DNA from: Sternotherus odoratus
Lineage: Eukaryota > Chordata > Testudines > Kinosternidae
Assembly: GCA_032164245.1 (NCBI GenBank)
Contig: JAVMKO010000002.1
Location: 95,679,340 to 95,743,339 of the forward strand
Direction: 5' to 3'
Length of the DNA stretch: 64,000 nucleotides
This document shows positions 38,401-50,400 of this stretch, in pieces. Made by a program: the position numbers and the translations under genes. The notes beneath the pieces were generated by a model. That model was not told where the DNA came from and searched no databases. It saw only the letters and a program-made list of their open reading frames with translations. Position 1 is the first letter of the stretch, and each line of letters begins with the position of its first letter.

Positions 38401-41400
38401 CAAACTCTGCAACCTAAACAATTTATGAATTCATAGATATTAAGACAATAAATTACCATCACGATTATCCATTCTGACACTGCATAAAATAATTCCTATA
38501 ATTTCACTCAGTACTTCCTACATCAAGACCATAACTTCCATTTGAGATAAAGCATATCTTCAGAAAGACATTCAATCTTCATTTTAAGACTTCAAGTGAT
38601 GGAAAATCCACCATGTACCCTGGTAATTTGTTCCAACAGTTAATTTCTCTATTTAAAACGTACGCCTTATTTCTAGTCTAGTTTATTTTTTCAGACATTG
38701 GACTTGGTCATGCTTTTGTATACTAAAGACCCTTTAATCAGAAATGTTCTCCCTATGTAAGTACTAAGGGTATGTCTTCATTACAGCAGTAGGTCGATTT
38801 CCCTTAAGTCGATTTTTTAAAGCAGACTGTATAGAGTCGATTTTGTGCCTCCCCACTAAGCACAGCAAGTCGGCAGTGTCTGTCCCCACAACTGTGGCAA
38901 GCGTCGACATAGGGAGTGTTGCACTGTGGGTAGATATCCCACGGTTCCGGGAGTCCCCAGCAGGCACCATTTCGGGGCAGTCGGGCACGGGGGGGGGGGA
39001 GGGGACGGCGCGGAGCTGCTGGGGCGGGCACGGGGGGTCCGCGGAGCTGCTGGGGCGGGCGGGGGGAGCCGGCGCGGAGCTAGCTGCTCGGGCGGGCGGG
39101 GGGGAGCCGGTGCGGGGCTGCTCGGGCGCGCGCGGGGGGGGAGCCGGCCCGGAGCTGCTCCGAGTGGTGGCTGGTCCCCTGGGGAGCAAACGGGCATTGT
39201 GGAAGCTCGGAGGCTAGTTGTCACATGCATCCTCACTAGTTCACAATCGACCCAGAGAGGTCGATTTCAGCGCTACTCCTCTCGTTAGGGAGGAGTACAG
39301 AAGTCGATTTTGAGGTCCCTTTAAATCGACTCAAATGGCATGCACGTGAGGACGGGTATATGTTTATATTGACTTAACGTCGCTAAAGGTAGTGGGGACC
39401 AGCCCTAAGACAGTGATCTTAATCTTCTCTTAGATAAACTAAACAGAGTGAGCTTCTTAAATTTTCTTTCACAAGGCAGTCTTCCACACCTCTAATCATT
39501 CATCTGAATGAATTTTTCAACATCCTTTCCGAAGCACTGAGACCACAACTGGATGCTGGGCTCCATTAATGGTCTCATTAACACTATATGTAGGCATACT
39601 GCCACCTCTCTACTCCTAGTCAATATTCCTCTGCTTATTCATCCAAGGATCATGTTAGCCCTCTTAGCATGGAATTTTATCATGACCCTCTAAGTTGTTT
39701 TCAGAGTCACTGTTTTCTAGGATGTAGTCCCACACTGTGAGAGACACACTCTTTGTTCCTATCTTGCATTTTAATATTGCCAGATGTATGTTATTCAAAT
39801 GAACCCCGCTTACTAAGCAATCCAGAAGACTCTATAGAATTGACCTGTCTTTTTTTTTTTTTAATTACTCCACCAATTTTTGCATCATCTGCAAAAGTAG
39901 CCAGCAATGATCTTATATTTTCCTCCAGATCATTGAAGATAATGAATATCACTGGGCTAAGAACACGCTCCTGAGGTACCCCACTAGAAACACATTCCAC
40001 TTGAAAACAATTCATCAGTTACAATTACTTTGTGAGATCTATTAGACAGTTCTTAATGTAATTAATATGTGCCACAGTGATTACATCATTTGCATACAAC
40101 TTTGTATTCAAAACAAAGTGTTTACAGTGTGGGGGGAAATCCCATTAGAACAGATACCTAGATGACTGTGAAATACAGCTCATCTCTCTTCCCTTTAATA
40201 GAACAGGAAGACTCAGTCACTAAAATACACCTAATATTCCATTCAAAACTCCATGTTAAGATAACATTAAGGTTGCAAAGGCAGACCCTCAAAAAATTAG
40301 AAAATCCAAAATTAAGCCTGCACATACAACTTAGCTCTACCTCTTGAGAGTATGCATTATGGGAAGCTTAAGCCATTTTTTCTGAAAGTTGTTATTGAAA
40401 CAAAACATCTTTAGTCTCTTGCTGACTAAACAGGCAGCCCTAACAGATCACAACCACTAGGCTTCTTTCTTTGGTTCCCTTTTATAACTATTTATTTTTC
40501 TTCTGTTGAACACTTTTACTCCCCTCTCTAAACTGCAATGAGTTTCTTCTCTTGGTTCTCCCTTGCATCTACACGTATTCATCATTAGTTACAAGGTGCA
40601 GTTAAGGTCAACAACATAAAATAGGTCCTACGGCTCCCTGGGCCCTTCCAGACATGAGACTTAAATCCAAACTGAAATGTTAAACACAAAAATGCTGAAC
40701 TGAGGCACCCCCACAAAAGGTAGCTATGCTGTGTTATTTACTAGCAGACATTTCCCATTTAGAGTTCAAAATTCACTGAATATTTGATTCTGACAACTTC
40801 TGAGTCTAATGAAAATCATATAGATAGCATAAATATTTTATCATAACAGCTCAAAATTTCAGTTTAAGTTCAATATTGCAAAACTGAAAACCCTCCTGCC
40901 TGAGCCTGAACATCTCCACTTCTAGTTTTAGCCCCCTATCCTGAGCCATGAACCCGAGTTAGTTGACCGTGGCTCTGTGAGGTAGTAGCGGGGGTTTTGT
41001 ATTGCAGTGTAGACATACCCCCAGTATGTTCACCGTATGTTCCTCCCCAGCAGTGCTGCCTTGGTTCACAATGGGGTGCTCAAGGAGCAGTGCCATGGGC
41101 AGCCGTTCAGGTCTTAATGCCCAAGTTATGGCCACGAAACCTCTAAAAGTAGTGACAGTTAAAGGCCAAGTCGTCGACCAATGAGAACTCTTGACACACA
41201 AGTCTAGTCTTCTCATGCCACTGACTCATTACAACCAACAGAACTATTTCACGTAAACAAACCGTATAGAAGAGGCAATGCCCAAGTTACCACTGTCACA
41301 GACTCGAGCAATGACATACCTCTGTAGCCTCTATATTCATAACAAATATAAACATTAATTTAGCTTCATTACCACCCAATTTCTTGAAATATAACCTATG

Positions 41401-44400
41401 CACAAAAGATTTCAATTGATTTTAAGTACTGCACATAGAAGTTTGAAGTGTCTGTTATTCTTTTATTAAGATCACTCAGGAAAACAAAGAGACTTGACAG
41501 ATAGACTTAATCATATAAGAAAGTTAACTCAAACTTATTAACGGATTTACTTGTAAATTCTCAGAAGATTCATTCTGTAAAAAGAGCAAGTCCTGCAAGT
41601 TTGGGGAGGGTAAGAGGTTGGGGTTTTTTTAAGAACAAAAAGGTTAAATCCCTGCCTTCAACGACAAAAGGGAACTCAGACTTAAATACTGAGCCATTAC
41701 CGACTCCGCCATAATAGACTGTATTACAAATGTCTGCGGCAGGGAAATAGTATTTTGGTGCGCTGCCTAAAATCCATTCAAGCTTTACTCAGAAGAGCCC
41801 AAGGGAGAATACTTAGTGAAAATACAATACTTGTTCTGAATTTTAACAACTATGCTTTCTATAGAAACGTAAAGGCACCCTCTTACACGTCACGTAACTT
41901 TCAAAAACATCCATAGGTTGGTTCCTTCCACTCATGCCAATGCAACTAATCTTCCTCCAAAGACTATCTCTGGCAAAACCGATCTCTGCACAGGCAGTAG
42001 GGTTACCTCACTCTTCTGTATCAACCATTTCAAAATTTCCAGTCCCCAGTATTTGCATAATAGAAAAGGACATGGTACAATTTTTGTCTGGGAACTATGG
42101 TATATTAGAACAAACTGCAAACGTTTATACGTTTTATAAGTTACCTATAAAATTTTAGAGTAACACAAACTGAAATGCCCTGGAGGATCTCAGATATTAG
42201 ATCACTGGGAGACCATAGCTTAACTGAAGGGTAGTTTATATACAGCTTAAGTGTATTTATTTAGCATGAAAGTAATCCAAGTTTTGCTAGATAATTATTT
42301 CAGCAGATGTTTCTTGTAAAACTATCAGAGAACTGATAACTAGGTCTCAAAATTTACTACACCTCTCTACTACAAAATTTACTACACCTCTCTACTACAA
42401 AATTTACTACACCTTATCCCTTCAGTCCAAATATAGTCCAAGCCAGCAGCACATCATTACACTGAGGATGACCAACCAATCACATACTGGTCCATGACTA
42501 CAATAAAAATCAACACATTCAAATATTCCGTCTACAAGGATTCCGACTGTCTTAAGCATTACCCTGAATGTTATACATTGTCTTGACAGGTAAAAACATC
42601 TCAATAGGAGAACTATTTATATTTATAGCTCTTCCAAGGTTAAGAGAAAGCATACTCACTTTGTGCTTTACATCTACTCTCTGTCTAATCTTGCCTGACT
42701 CAACAGCTGGAGTCAGAGATGGTTTAAAATACTGTAACCGGCTCATTGACTGAGAAATTGTCTTCGGTGTCATTAGTTTCTGGACTGGAGGGTGTTGGGA
42801 TTCCACCTTTAAAAGAAGCAGCAATCAATATAGTTAGTTTGGAGGCTTTGGGATCATTTATATTTACTTAAAAACCTGAATAAAACTAGCTAACTACCTC
42901 TACGCAATCACTGCACTCAGTGAGGTGCTTTCATGTGCTATACAGGTATTCAATGCACATGGAGAAATTAGGAAGAAAGCCAACCAAGGTATCCAACAGG
43001 GTCTTGAATCTAAAACCAGGATTCTTCAGCTAATTTTAGTAACATTTTAGGAACATTAATTCACTGAAATCAGAGTATCCTGTTTTACAATTATCTTGTT
43101 TTACACACACAATGAAATTTGTGCTCATAGTTGAAGCCAGGAAATAGCCTTCTATGTCAAAGTGCTAATAGCTAATCAGTCAATCCTCTGGATTTGATTA
43201 CTCCAACAAATCTCATCCTAAAAAAAATACCAAAGCATTAGTCAACTAAGCCCTCGAACCATGCAAGAACTTTGAAAAATTTACCCCACATTTTATTTTA
43301 CTGACTCATTTTAAAAAGAGACAATGTTAATTTAAATTTATCCAAAATTTTGGATTTCACATAAGGCAAGCGTCTACAGAAGAACCAAAACGACAAACAC
43401 AAAAAGAATCTTTATTTTCTTTTCTTTTTTTAAATACCAATGTTGAGTTGTTTTAAACAAATACCACATACACTATATTTGCAACTTATACATTGCCACA
43501 CTACATATCTAAAAATTAAACTGATTTCATTATTTTCATTGTCCTAACAAAGAAATGTTTGAATATGTAAATAGTGAAAATTAATCTGAATTTTATAATC
43601 TGCTTCACTTACAGTAATCTAGTTTTTAATCAAACAAGCATAGAGAAAATAATTTACAGTATTATTTTTAAACTAACAATATTCCTATAACTCAGGATGG
43701 AGCTAAATTTTATTTCCCCTACCATAATTTCAAGGATTATTTCATGAAAAGGATCTTTCTAGAAGCTCATTACAATAATGCTTCTTGTCTCCTTCTGAAA
43801 CCGTCCATAAAAGTTTAAGTTCATCAATCTAGTCCACTCGAAATGGAAGAATTTTGCAGTGTGAATTTTAATGTGCATTATCAAAACATTATAAGGCAGA
43901 AATTTTTCTGGTACTGTATTGCAGATGAAAAGCACTGAGTGGCTTCTGGCCTATGTGGGTTTTTAAAATAAGAAATGTACTGCACCACTGGTATCAACTG
44001 AAACAGTTTTTACTAAGTACACAAGTGTTCTGTCAACAGTCCACTTACTCTGGCAGCAGAGCACAAAACAAAAAACTGCCCAACAATCCTTGTTTTGACC
44101 AGCAATTACTACCATTAAGGGCTTCCCTTTTCTTGCCAAATATTGCCGTATGAATAGACAATTCCTTTCCTTTCAGCCAGTGACAGCTGGGTGCAACATT
44201 CGTTTAGTCTGACATTGCCAGGCTCTCTGTTGCATAACTGCTACATCTTTTTTAATGCCTCAACACAGGTGTGGCTCTATAATTTAACTGAAAATGCTAT
44301 ACTGCAGTTTTCTTTGCAGTTTGTTTACATTACACTTATGTTGAAGAAATTACGCACTATACTTTGAGTTTCATCTTTTCAATAAATGCTCAACTACAAA

Positions 44401-47400
44401 AGATTTGGATTCTATAATGTTCTGGTAAACTGTCAAGTGTGATAATATTTCTAGTCAAAAGTCAGTATAGAAATTTAAGAGACATTCTCTCCATTTTCTG
44501 TGTAAAACTTCATGTAGTGGATGCTATTGAAGGAACACATTTTTATTTCTATAGTGGTCTCAGATCCCAAATTTATGCAATATTAGAACTATCTGAAAAA
44601 CTTTAAAAATCCATTAGCATCTTTCACTTGTTAACACCATGACAGGAATCAGGATTTACCACACAATTATTACTAATTAGGGCTTTTTAACAACAGTTTA
44701 AACTTATTCTTATGTGTAAGAACATTGGTTAAAATTATAGAGGTGACCAGAAATTTCAAAATTCCTTCTCCCCTTGACATGCCACCATTTTTCAAGACAG
44801 AGCATTAAGAAGCACAGGTAACAAGTTTATATCATTGGTTTAAACACAAGTCTGGCAAAGTCATTTAGCACCATTTATAAATATTTTTTCCATTTCTAGT
44901 TACTCTTCCAGCATAGGACCATCCTCAAACTATTGTCTAACACGCACCTTGCTTGCCAAGTAGCAGGAAGAAGCAAAGCTCTCTTTAGAGTTCCAGCCAT
45001 GTTCTTCGTAAAGAGCAACATGAAACTAGCCTACCCCAGAAGTGGAGTGGATAATTGTCCCAACCCTCCCAGCTATAGTGTGGACAAGAGAACATTTTTA
45101 GTCATTAATAACCCAAACAAAATATAATTTTAATGTTATGTGAGTTAATATCCTATTGCTTATATCCATTATAGGTTTGCAGAAACTTCACAGTACTTAA
45201 AAGTAATATTTTAATTCAATTGATAAACTACCTGAGTATCAGTGAATCCTTACCTGTTTTCTCTTTGAATGGAAGCGAGTAATATCTGGAATGCTCCTGT
45301 CCACAGGCTATAAGGAAAAAAGCCACATGTTAGAGGAAAAAGTCTTTACAATGATGTTGAAATGCAACAAAAGAGAAGACAGTTTAGAGATCCACTTACA
45401 GAAGATAGTGGAGAAGCAACAGAAGATGGAATCCTTTTAGCATCCTGTTGAATAAACATTATAGTAAGTTAAAATATATTAAGAAAGTTTTCACCAATAT
45501 GGTGCAGGTAAGTGTATGTGTTACGTGCTCTTGCACTGAAACATAATAGAGTAAAATGAGAGCCATTTACTGCTAAAGGACTTGACATCTTCTCCAGAGA
45601 TTGCAAGATGCGCCGCGCTGTGGAACTTGTCACTCCATAGGATTGCACATTTGCTTGCTTAGCTTTCATTTGTCTTCTGACTGGTGTCTGAAAAGTTAGC
45701 ATGATAAAGGTTAAAATGTTGGACTTCAACATTCATATATGTATTTGTTTTGAGACAACAACGGGTTGGATCCCAATATTTTAGAAGATATGTGGGGTAT
45801 GAGCTCAATGAGGACCTACTGAAGAAAATGGAAACCTACTGGCTTCACAAGAATTGGATTGTTCCCCCACGTGCCTGAAAGATGGGTGTGGGACAAAGTG
45901 ACGTCTTAAATCACTTCAATTCTTATTCTTTGAATCAAAGTGTAAAAGGTTGAAAAAAGAAGAAAATAATGGGCCTACTATCTTTTTTGAAGAAGAGCAG
46001 GAAAGGAAATTTAAGTAAAGGCTCATATTGCAAGTCACTTCTGAAGAATGTACTTTGAGGAAGCAAGAGAAGTGAATCATCTTAATCAGTTTACATCATG
46101 ATCAGGAATTCCAATTTTTAGTTTCTCTTTTTAATTATTTTCAGAGTTTATATTTTGCCTCTACAGTGCCTTGTAACTTCTTTATAAAGAAGAAAAACCT
46201 TTCTATTCACAACAATAAATATCAAATAAAAGAGAAGCAACAAAGATCAAAAGGAAGAATACTCAGAAAGCTTTCTTGAATACTAAGGCCTGAGCTACAC
46301 TGTGTGTGTGCGTGTTCATTCATACTAAGATACACAACTTCAATTACGCTATTCGCGTAGCTGAAGTTGAAATATCTTAGTTTGACTTCCCTGGCCGTCC
46401 TCATGGCGGCAAGTCAAGCACAGTAGCTCCCCCACTGACTCTGCTTACTCCTCTTGTGGAGGATTGTGTATTGATTCCCAATACATTAAACACTACTGGC
46501 TGATCCAGCGGATAGTATAGATGTGCCCTAATTTGTTGTTGGTATCCTGTTCCCCCTGTGTAATCACAGACAAATGCTGTGTATCACACTGCTGCTATAT
46601 GCAGGCAGGAAGCAGCACATAAGAGGGTACAAGCAGCTAGTAATACTGGTTGTAACCCACAGCAAATAGCATGGGCAGGATGTGAGCTTAGTCCTTTCTT
46701 CAAAGGAAGCTTGCCATTTTAGTTCCCCTTCCTCAGGCCCAATTATGTTTATTTTTTAAAACTAATTTTTGGGGAGGAAATTGGCTTTGGGGGGGGGGGA
46801 GGCTGTTTATAACATTTATTATGTTAGATATGGTTTTAGTCTATAAAACATTCTCTGTCCTTCAGAGTTGTATCTTTGTAAAGTGCCATATACATCCATT
46901 CAGATGATGTAAATGTTTAAATGGATTGTGTTATAATGTCTATCTTGACATTGCATTTAGGATTGTATCCTAACCTCTGCTGGGTAGAAGAATAAAGGTC
47001 AGCAAAACTACCTTGTTTGTAAGTAGTATGTTACTTTAAATATGAAAACTTTCAAATAGGTACAAACATCTGTTCCTGACGTAGTTAAGATTACACGATG
47101 TTTTACACACACACACACCATATATACACATGCTTAACTATACACATAGTATATATGTGTAAGTTGTATATAAATTGTTATGCAACTTTAAAGCAATCAC
47201 TACTGTTTCCTGCTACAATACAAGTTTCCTAATTTAAAGATACATGATAAAGTATAACTTTGTTATAATACAGATGATCTCGGTCTCTCCCACAGCAAAC
47301 AGCATTGTACTATTTGTAAATTTCACAAATCGCTTCTACAACATTCCTAAGGCCAGACTGCGATTACACAAACAAGGCAGTTTGACTGACCCTTTACTCT

Positions 47401-50400
47401 TCTACTTAGCAGAGATTAGGATGCATGGAATTAATCATGGAAACCTATATTCGGTGTTTCACTTTGGTTTACATCTAGGAAGAACAAGACAAGCACAGGT
47501 CTCCATGAGAGCCAAGTACTGAGTACCACTCTTCCAGTGATACAAGGTCGGTGAAGTAACATTTCTTATTGGACCAACTTTTGTCGGTGAAAGACAATTT
47601 TCGGGTACGGCTATACATCAAGTACGTGTTCGATGTATTGGGAATCAATTTATCACGTCTCGTCTAGATGCGATAAATTGATCCCCAAACGCACTCTCCA
47701 TCAGCTCCGGAACTCCAACTCCACAAGAGGAATAAACGGAGTCGACAGGGGAGCTGCCGCAGTTGACTCGCTGCCACGAAGATGGCCAGATAATAGCAAA
47801 TAGTGTAGCTGAAGTTGCATACCTTAATTTCACCCCCCACACCTCCCAGTGTAGCCAAGGCCTTCAAGCTACAGAATTTGAGTTTTCACCAACAGAATTT
47901 GGTCCATTAAGAAATATTACCTCACCCATCCTGTGACTTGCATATCCTGCAATCAACATGGCTACAAATCTCCTTTTAGTGGCCGTCTGTTGAAATATAA
48001 AAACTGCTCAAGAGTGTGTATACACACTGGAGAAGCACTGGTTGCTCTACAACAGTTTTTAAACTCAAAATCAGTTTAATAAGCAACTAGTCATCACCAG
48101 TAGTGTCACAGGTTAATAAGCTCATGAAATTTACCTTTAAGATTGTAATTGTAAGCTTTCCTGGTTAAAGACTTCTACATTTGACAGTTTTCTCCCCCAT
48201 TACAAAATGTCAGTGATAGATCTATAACAGTTTGGTCTCTACTACTGAAGTATTTGATAATAAAGTAAGTTTTTGATCTATCTTATGTGCACATTTTCAA
48301 GATGAAATGTAAAATGAAAATTTTAAGTGCTCTTTCCTGCCCATATCACCAATGGTTTCTCTTACCTGATAAGGAGTAATTCGTATTTTAGATTGCCTTG
48401 CTGCTGCAGCTGCACCACCATAAGTGGTTTTTCCAGGGTAAAATGGAGAATCCCCAAGATGGCTTGTCTTAAGGACAGAAGCATTACCAAGTGACTGCAG
48501 AGAGACATATTAACAGGTAATTAGCAAAATGGACACAAAACTAATGTGATTAAAACTTATATTGTGCAGTACTCACAGGGGATAAGGCTCCAAAAGCAGA
48601 TAAGTTGAATGCAGGTTTTTTAGAACTGGTAGCAGAATGTTGTGCGAGAGAATGAGATCGTTCAGCCTCTGTGGACCAGAGAGGTGGTATTGATGTATTT
48701 TTTGAAACTGCTATATCTGACAAAAGGACACATTGTGTGTAAATCATATTATAAATTGCAAGTTAGTTAATACACACAGAAAATTGGATATAAAACAGCA
48801 TTAAGGAGACACATTATAAAACCCAATATTTAATCCTGCACTATTCTACCCCTGGGTTTCGGGGCTCTTTAAACAGACTGATATAGTGTATTATAGCAAT
48901 ATAATCTGCATCAAAAAGTAGGAGCACCAACATCATCCCTGAACCCAGGCCGTTCACAAAAGTGCATATACAACTAGCCCTTATAATGGGAATTCAAGGA
49001 ACTAAACAATACTGATGGATTTACTACAAAATGGAATTTCTTCTTTCTGACGAAGACACGAGGAGACTAACACATGGGGATTGCTAATCAGATAATAAAT
49101 CCTTCAGAAGACTAACCCAGGTCAGAAATGACTCATTCATAAATCTAGTAATTGTTTAATTATCCATCTGAAATAAGATAATGCTCTTATTCCCGTTACT
49201 ATGAAATAGTCCATAGAAATCACCAGCATTCTTACTGGCAAATTCAGGTAGACCAAGAATTGCAATAGCATGGAAACAACTATTCTCACTCCTAAGGATA
49301 GCTCCTCTAGAAAGGGGGAGAGCAATGTTAGATGCACAGTATGTGGAGACCTGCAATATGGCTCCCTGTGCTGTCCAGCACCTATTCTGAAGATAAAGGA
49401 CCTCCGTCTCCAAAAGTATCAGTCCTAAACTTAAAATTTTTACTTTAAAATGTTGAGAATGTTTTCCCTTAGTGAATGTAGTATTCGTGAAACGTGACAG
49501 ACTTGTCAATATTGAAAAGTGAAGTCCTCTGCCCATAAAACAGATAAAGCACAAGCAGTGCAAGTCTCCCCACATGACCCTGACCATATGCCTCAACTTT
49601 GACCTGCAGAACATCCCAGCCCATTTTCAGGGTTTCCATTGCCATTCAATACTGAATTACATTGGTGATTTTAATGTGAGCATCTATTTAAGATTAAATA
49701 TGAGACCCTCGCCCCATTTCATAATACAATGAGCTGTCAGTCACTACTACCTCAACTTACATTTGAGTATAACCTTTGTGAAAGGCTTCATATTCCATCA
49801 CCAAGTCCTGAGACATCCTAGACTCATAACAGCATTTTTTAGGAATACTCATCTAAATATTACAATGTGATATATTTCAGATACTTAAAGTTAAATTATT
49901 AAATACCAGAAGATATACATCTAAGTCTTTGGCACTAGCAAATTTTGTATTTACTAAGATGACAGATGGCGTATGAAAAACTCAATTTATTCATGTTGTG
50001 AAACATGATCATGTAAGGCAGATATGACCATAGTAAAATGAAAAGTACCTTTATCAGATGCTCTAGAGGAGAAGCCACTAGTAGTTGAGATGTTATCATC
50101 ATCATGCTGAGAGGTAGAATCTTTGATTTCTTTTACGAGGGAGAGTCCAGAACTGCCAATTGCAAATGCAGATGATGTGGAGGGCTGACAATGTGGTGAT
50201 GGGGAATCCAACATGGTGCAATTCAAATGACTTCGATGAAGAGAGGGTCTTGTTAATACATCTGAAAAGTTTAATGCAGATCTACTTGTGGACGGTTCTA
50301 AAAAGGAATTAAAAAAACACAATTATCATTCTATTAGGCAAGGACAGTGTACAAGCACACAAAAATCAAGAGCTGTTTACTATCACCAGTCATTCTACTG

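Larger units (their letters stand above)
38555..40115 (-). mobile_element. CR1 LINE fragment (antisense to +), interrupted
   Basis: Minus-strand remnant of CR1 ORF2 and downstream sequence, split by the MITE at 38768-39405. Around 39791-40015 the frame shows the reverse transcriptase motifs SGVPQ and FADDAKIGG (the catalytic Phe-Ala-Asp-Asp). The flanking pieces, for example near 38600 and 39650 (ccaaggatcatgttagccct), are the usual CR1 text. Many stops and frameshifts; not functional. Confidence 0.8.
37869..42659 (-). other. NUP153 intron 9
   Basis: Largest intron placed wholly in the window (4.8 kb). It holds a CR1 LINE fragment (38555-40115) split by a Harbinger MITE, a repeat near 40920-41220, and a 25-bp tandem repeat (42349-42413). 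Confidence 0.75.
45688..48365 (-). other. NUP153 intron 5
   Basis: Contains Harbinger-like MITEs (46287-46528, 47603-47862), a G-run near 46787, a CA/TA-rich stretch (about 47105-47160), and inverted copies of one interspersed repeat (47535-47594, 47886-47985). Confidence 0.75.

Noticed and set aside
38764..39288. Several overlapping Pro/Ala/Gly-rich frames
   Set aside because: They lie inside the Harbinger MITE at 38768-39405 and recur in its sister at 54755, so they are repeat shadows.
42349..42413. CRISPR-like repeat array
   Set aside because: Direct tandem copies without spacers, in a vertebrate intron.
49156..49614. 152-codon open frame on the minus strand in NUP153 intron 3
   Set aside because: No recognisable domain or composition typical of a protein, no splice context, and it lies in a short intron. 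Chance frames of this size are expected in 64 kb.
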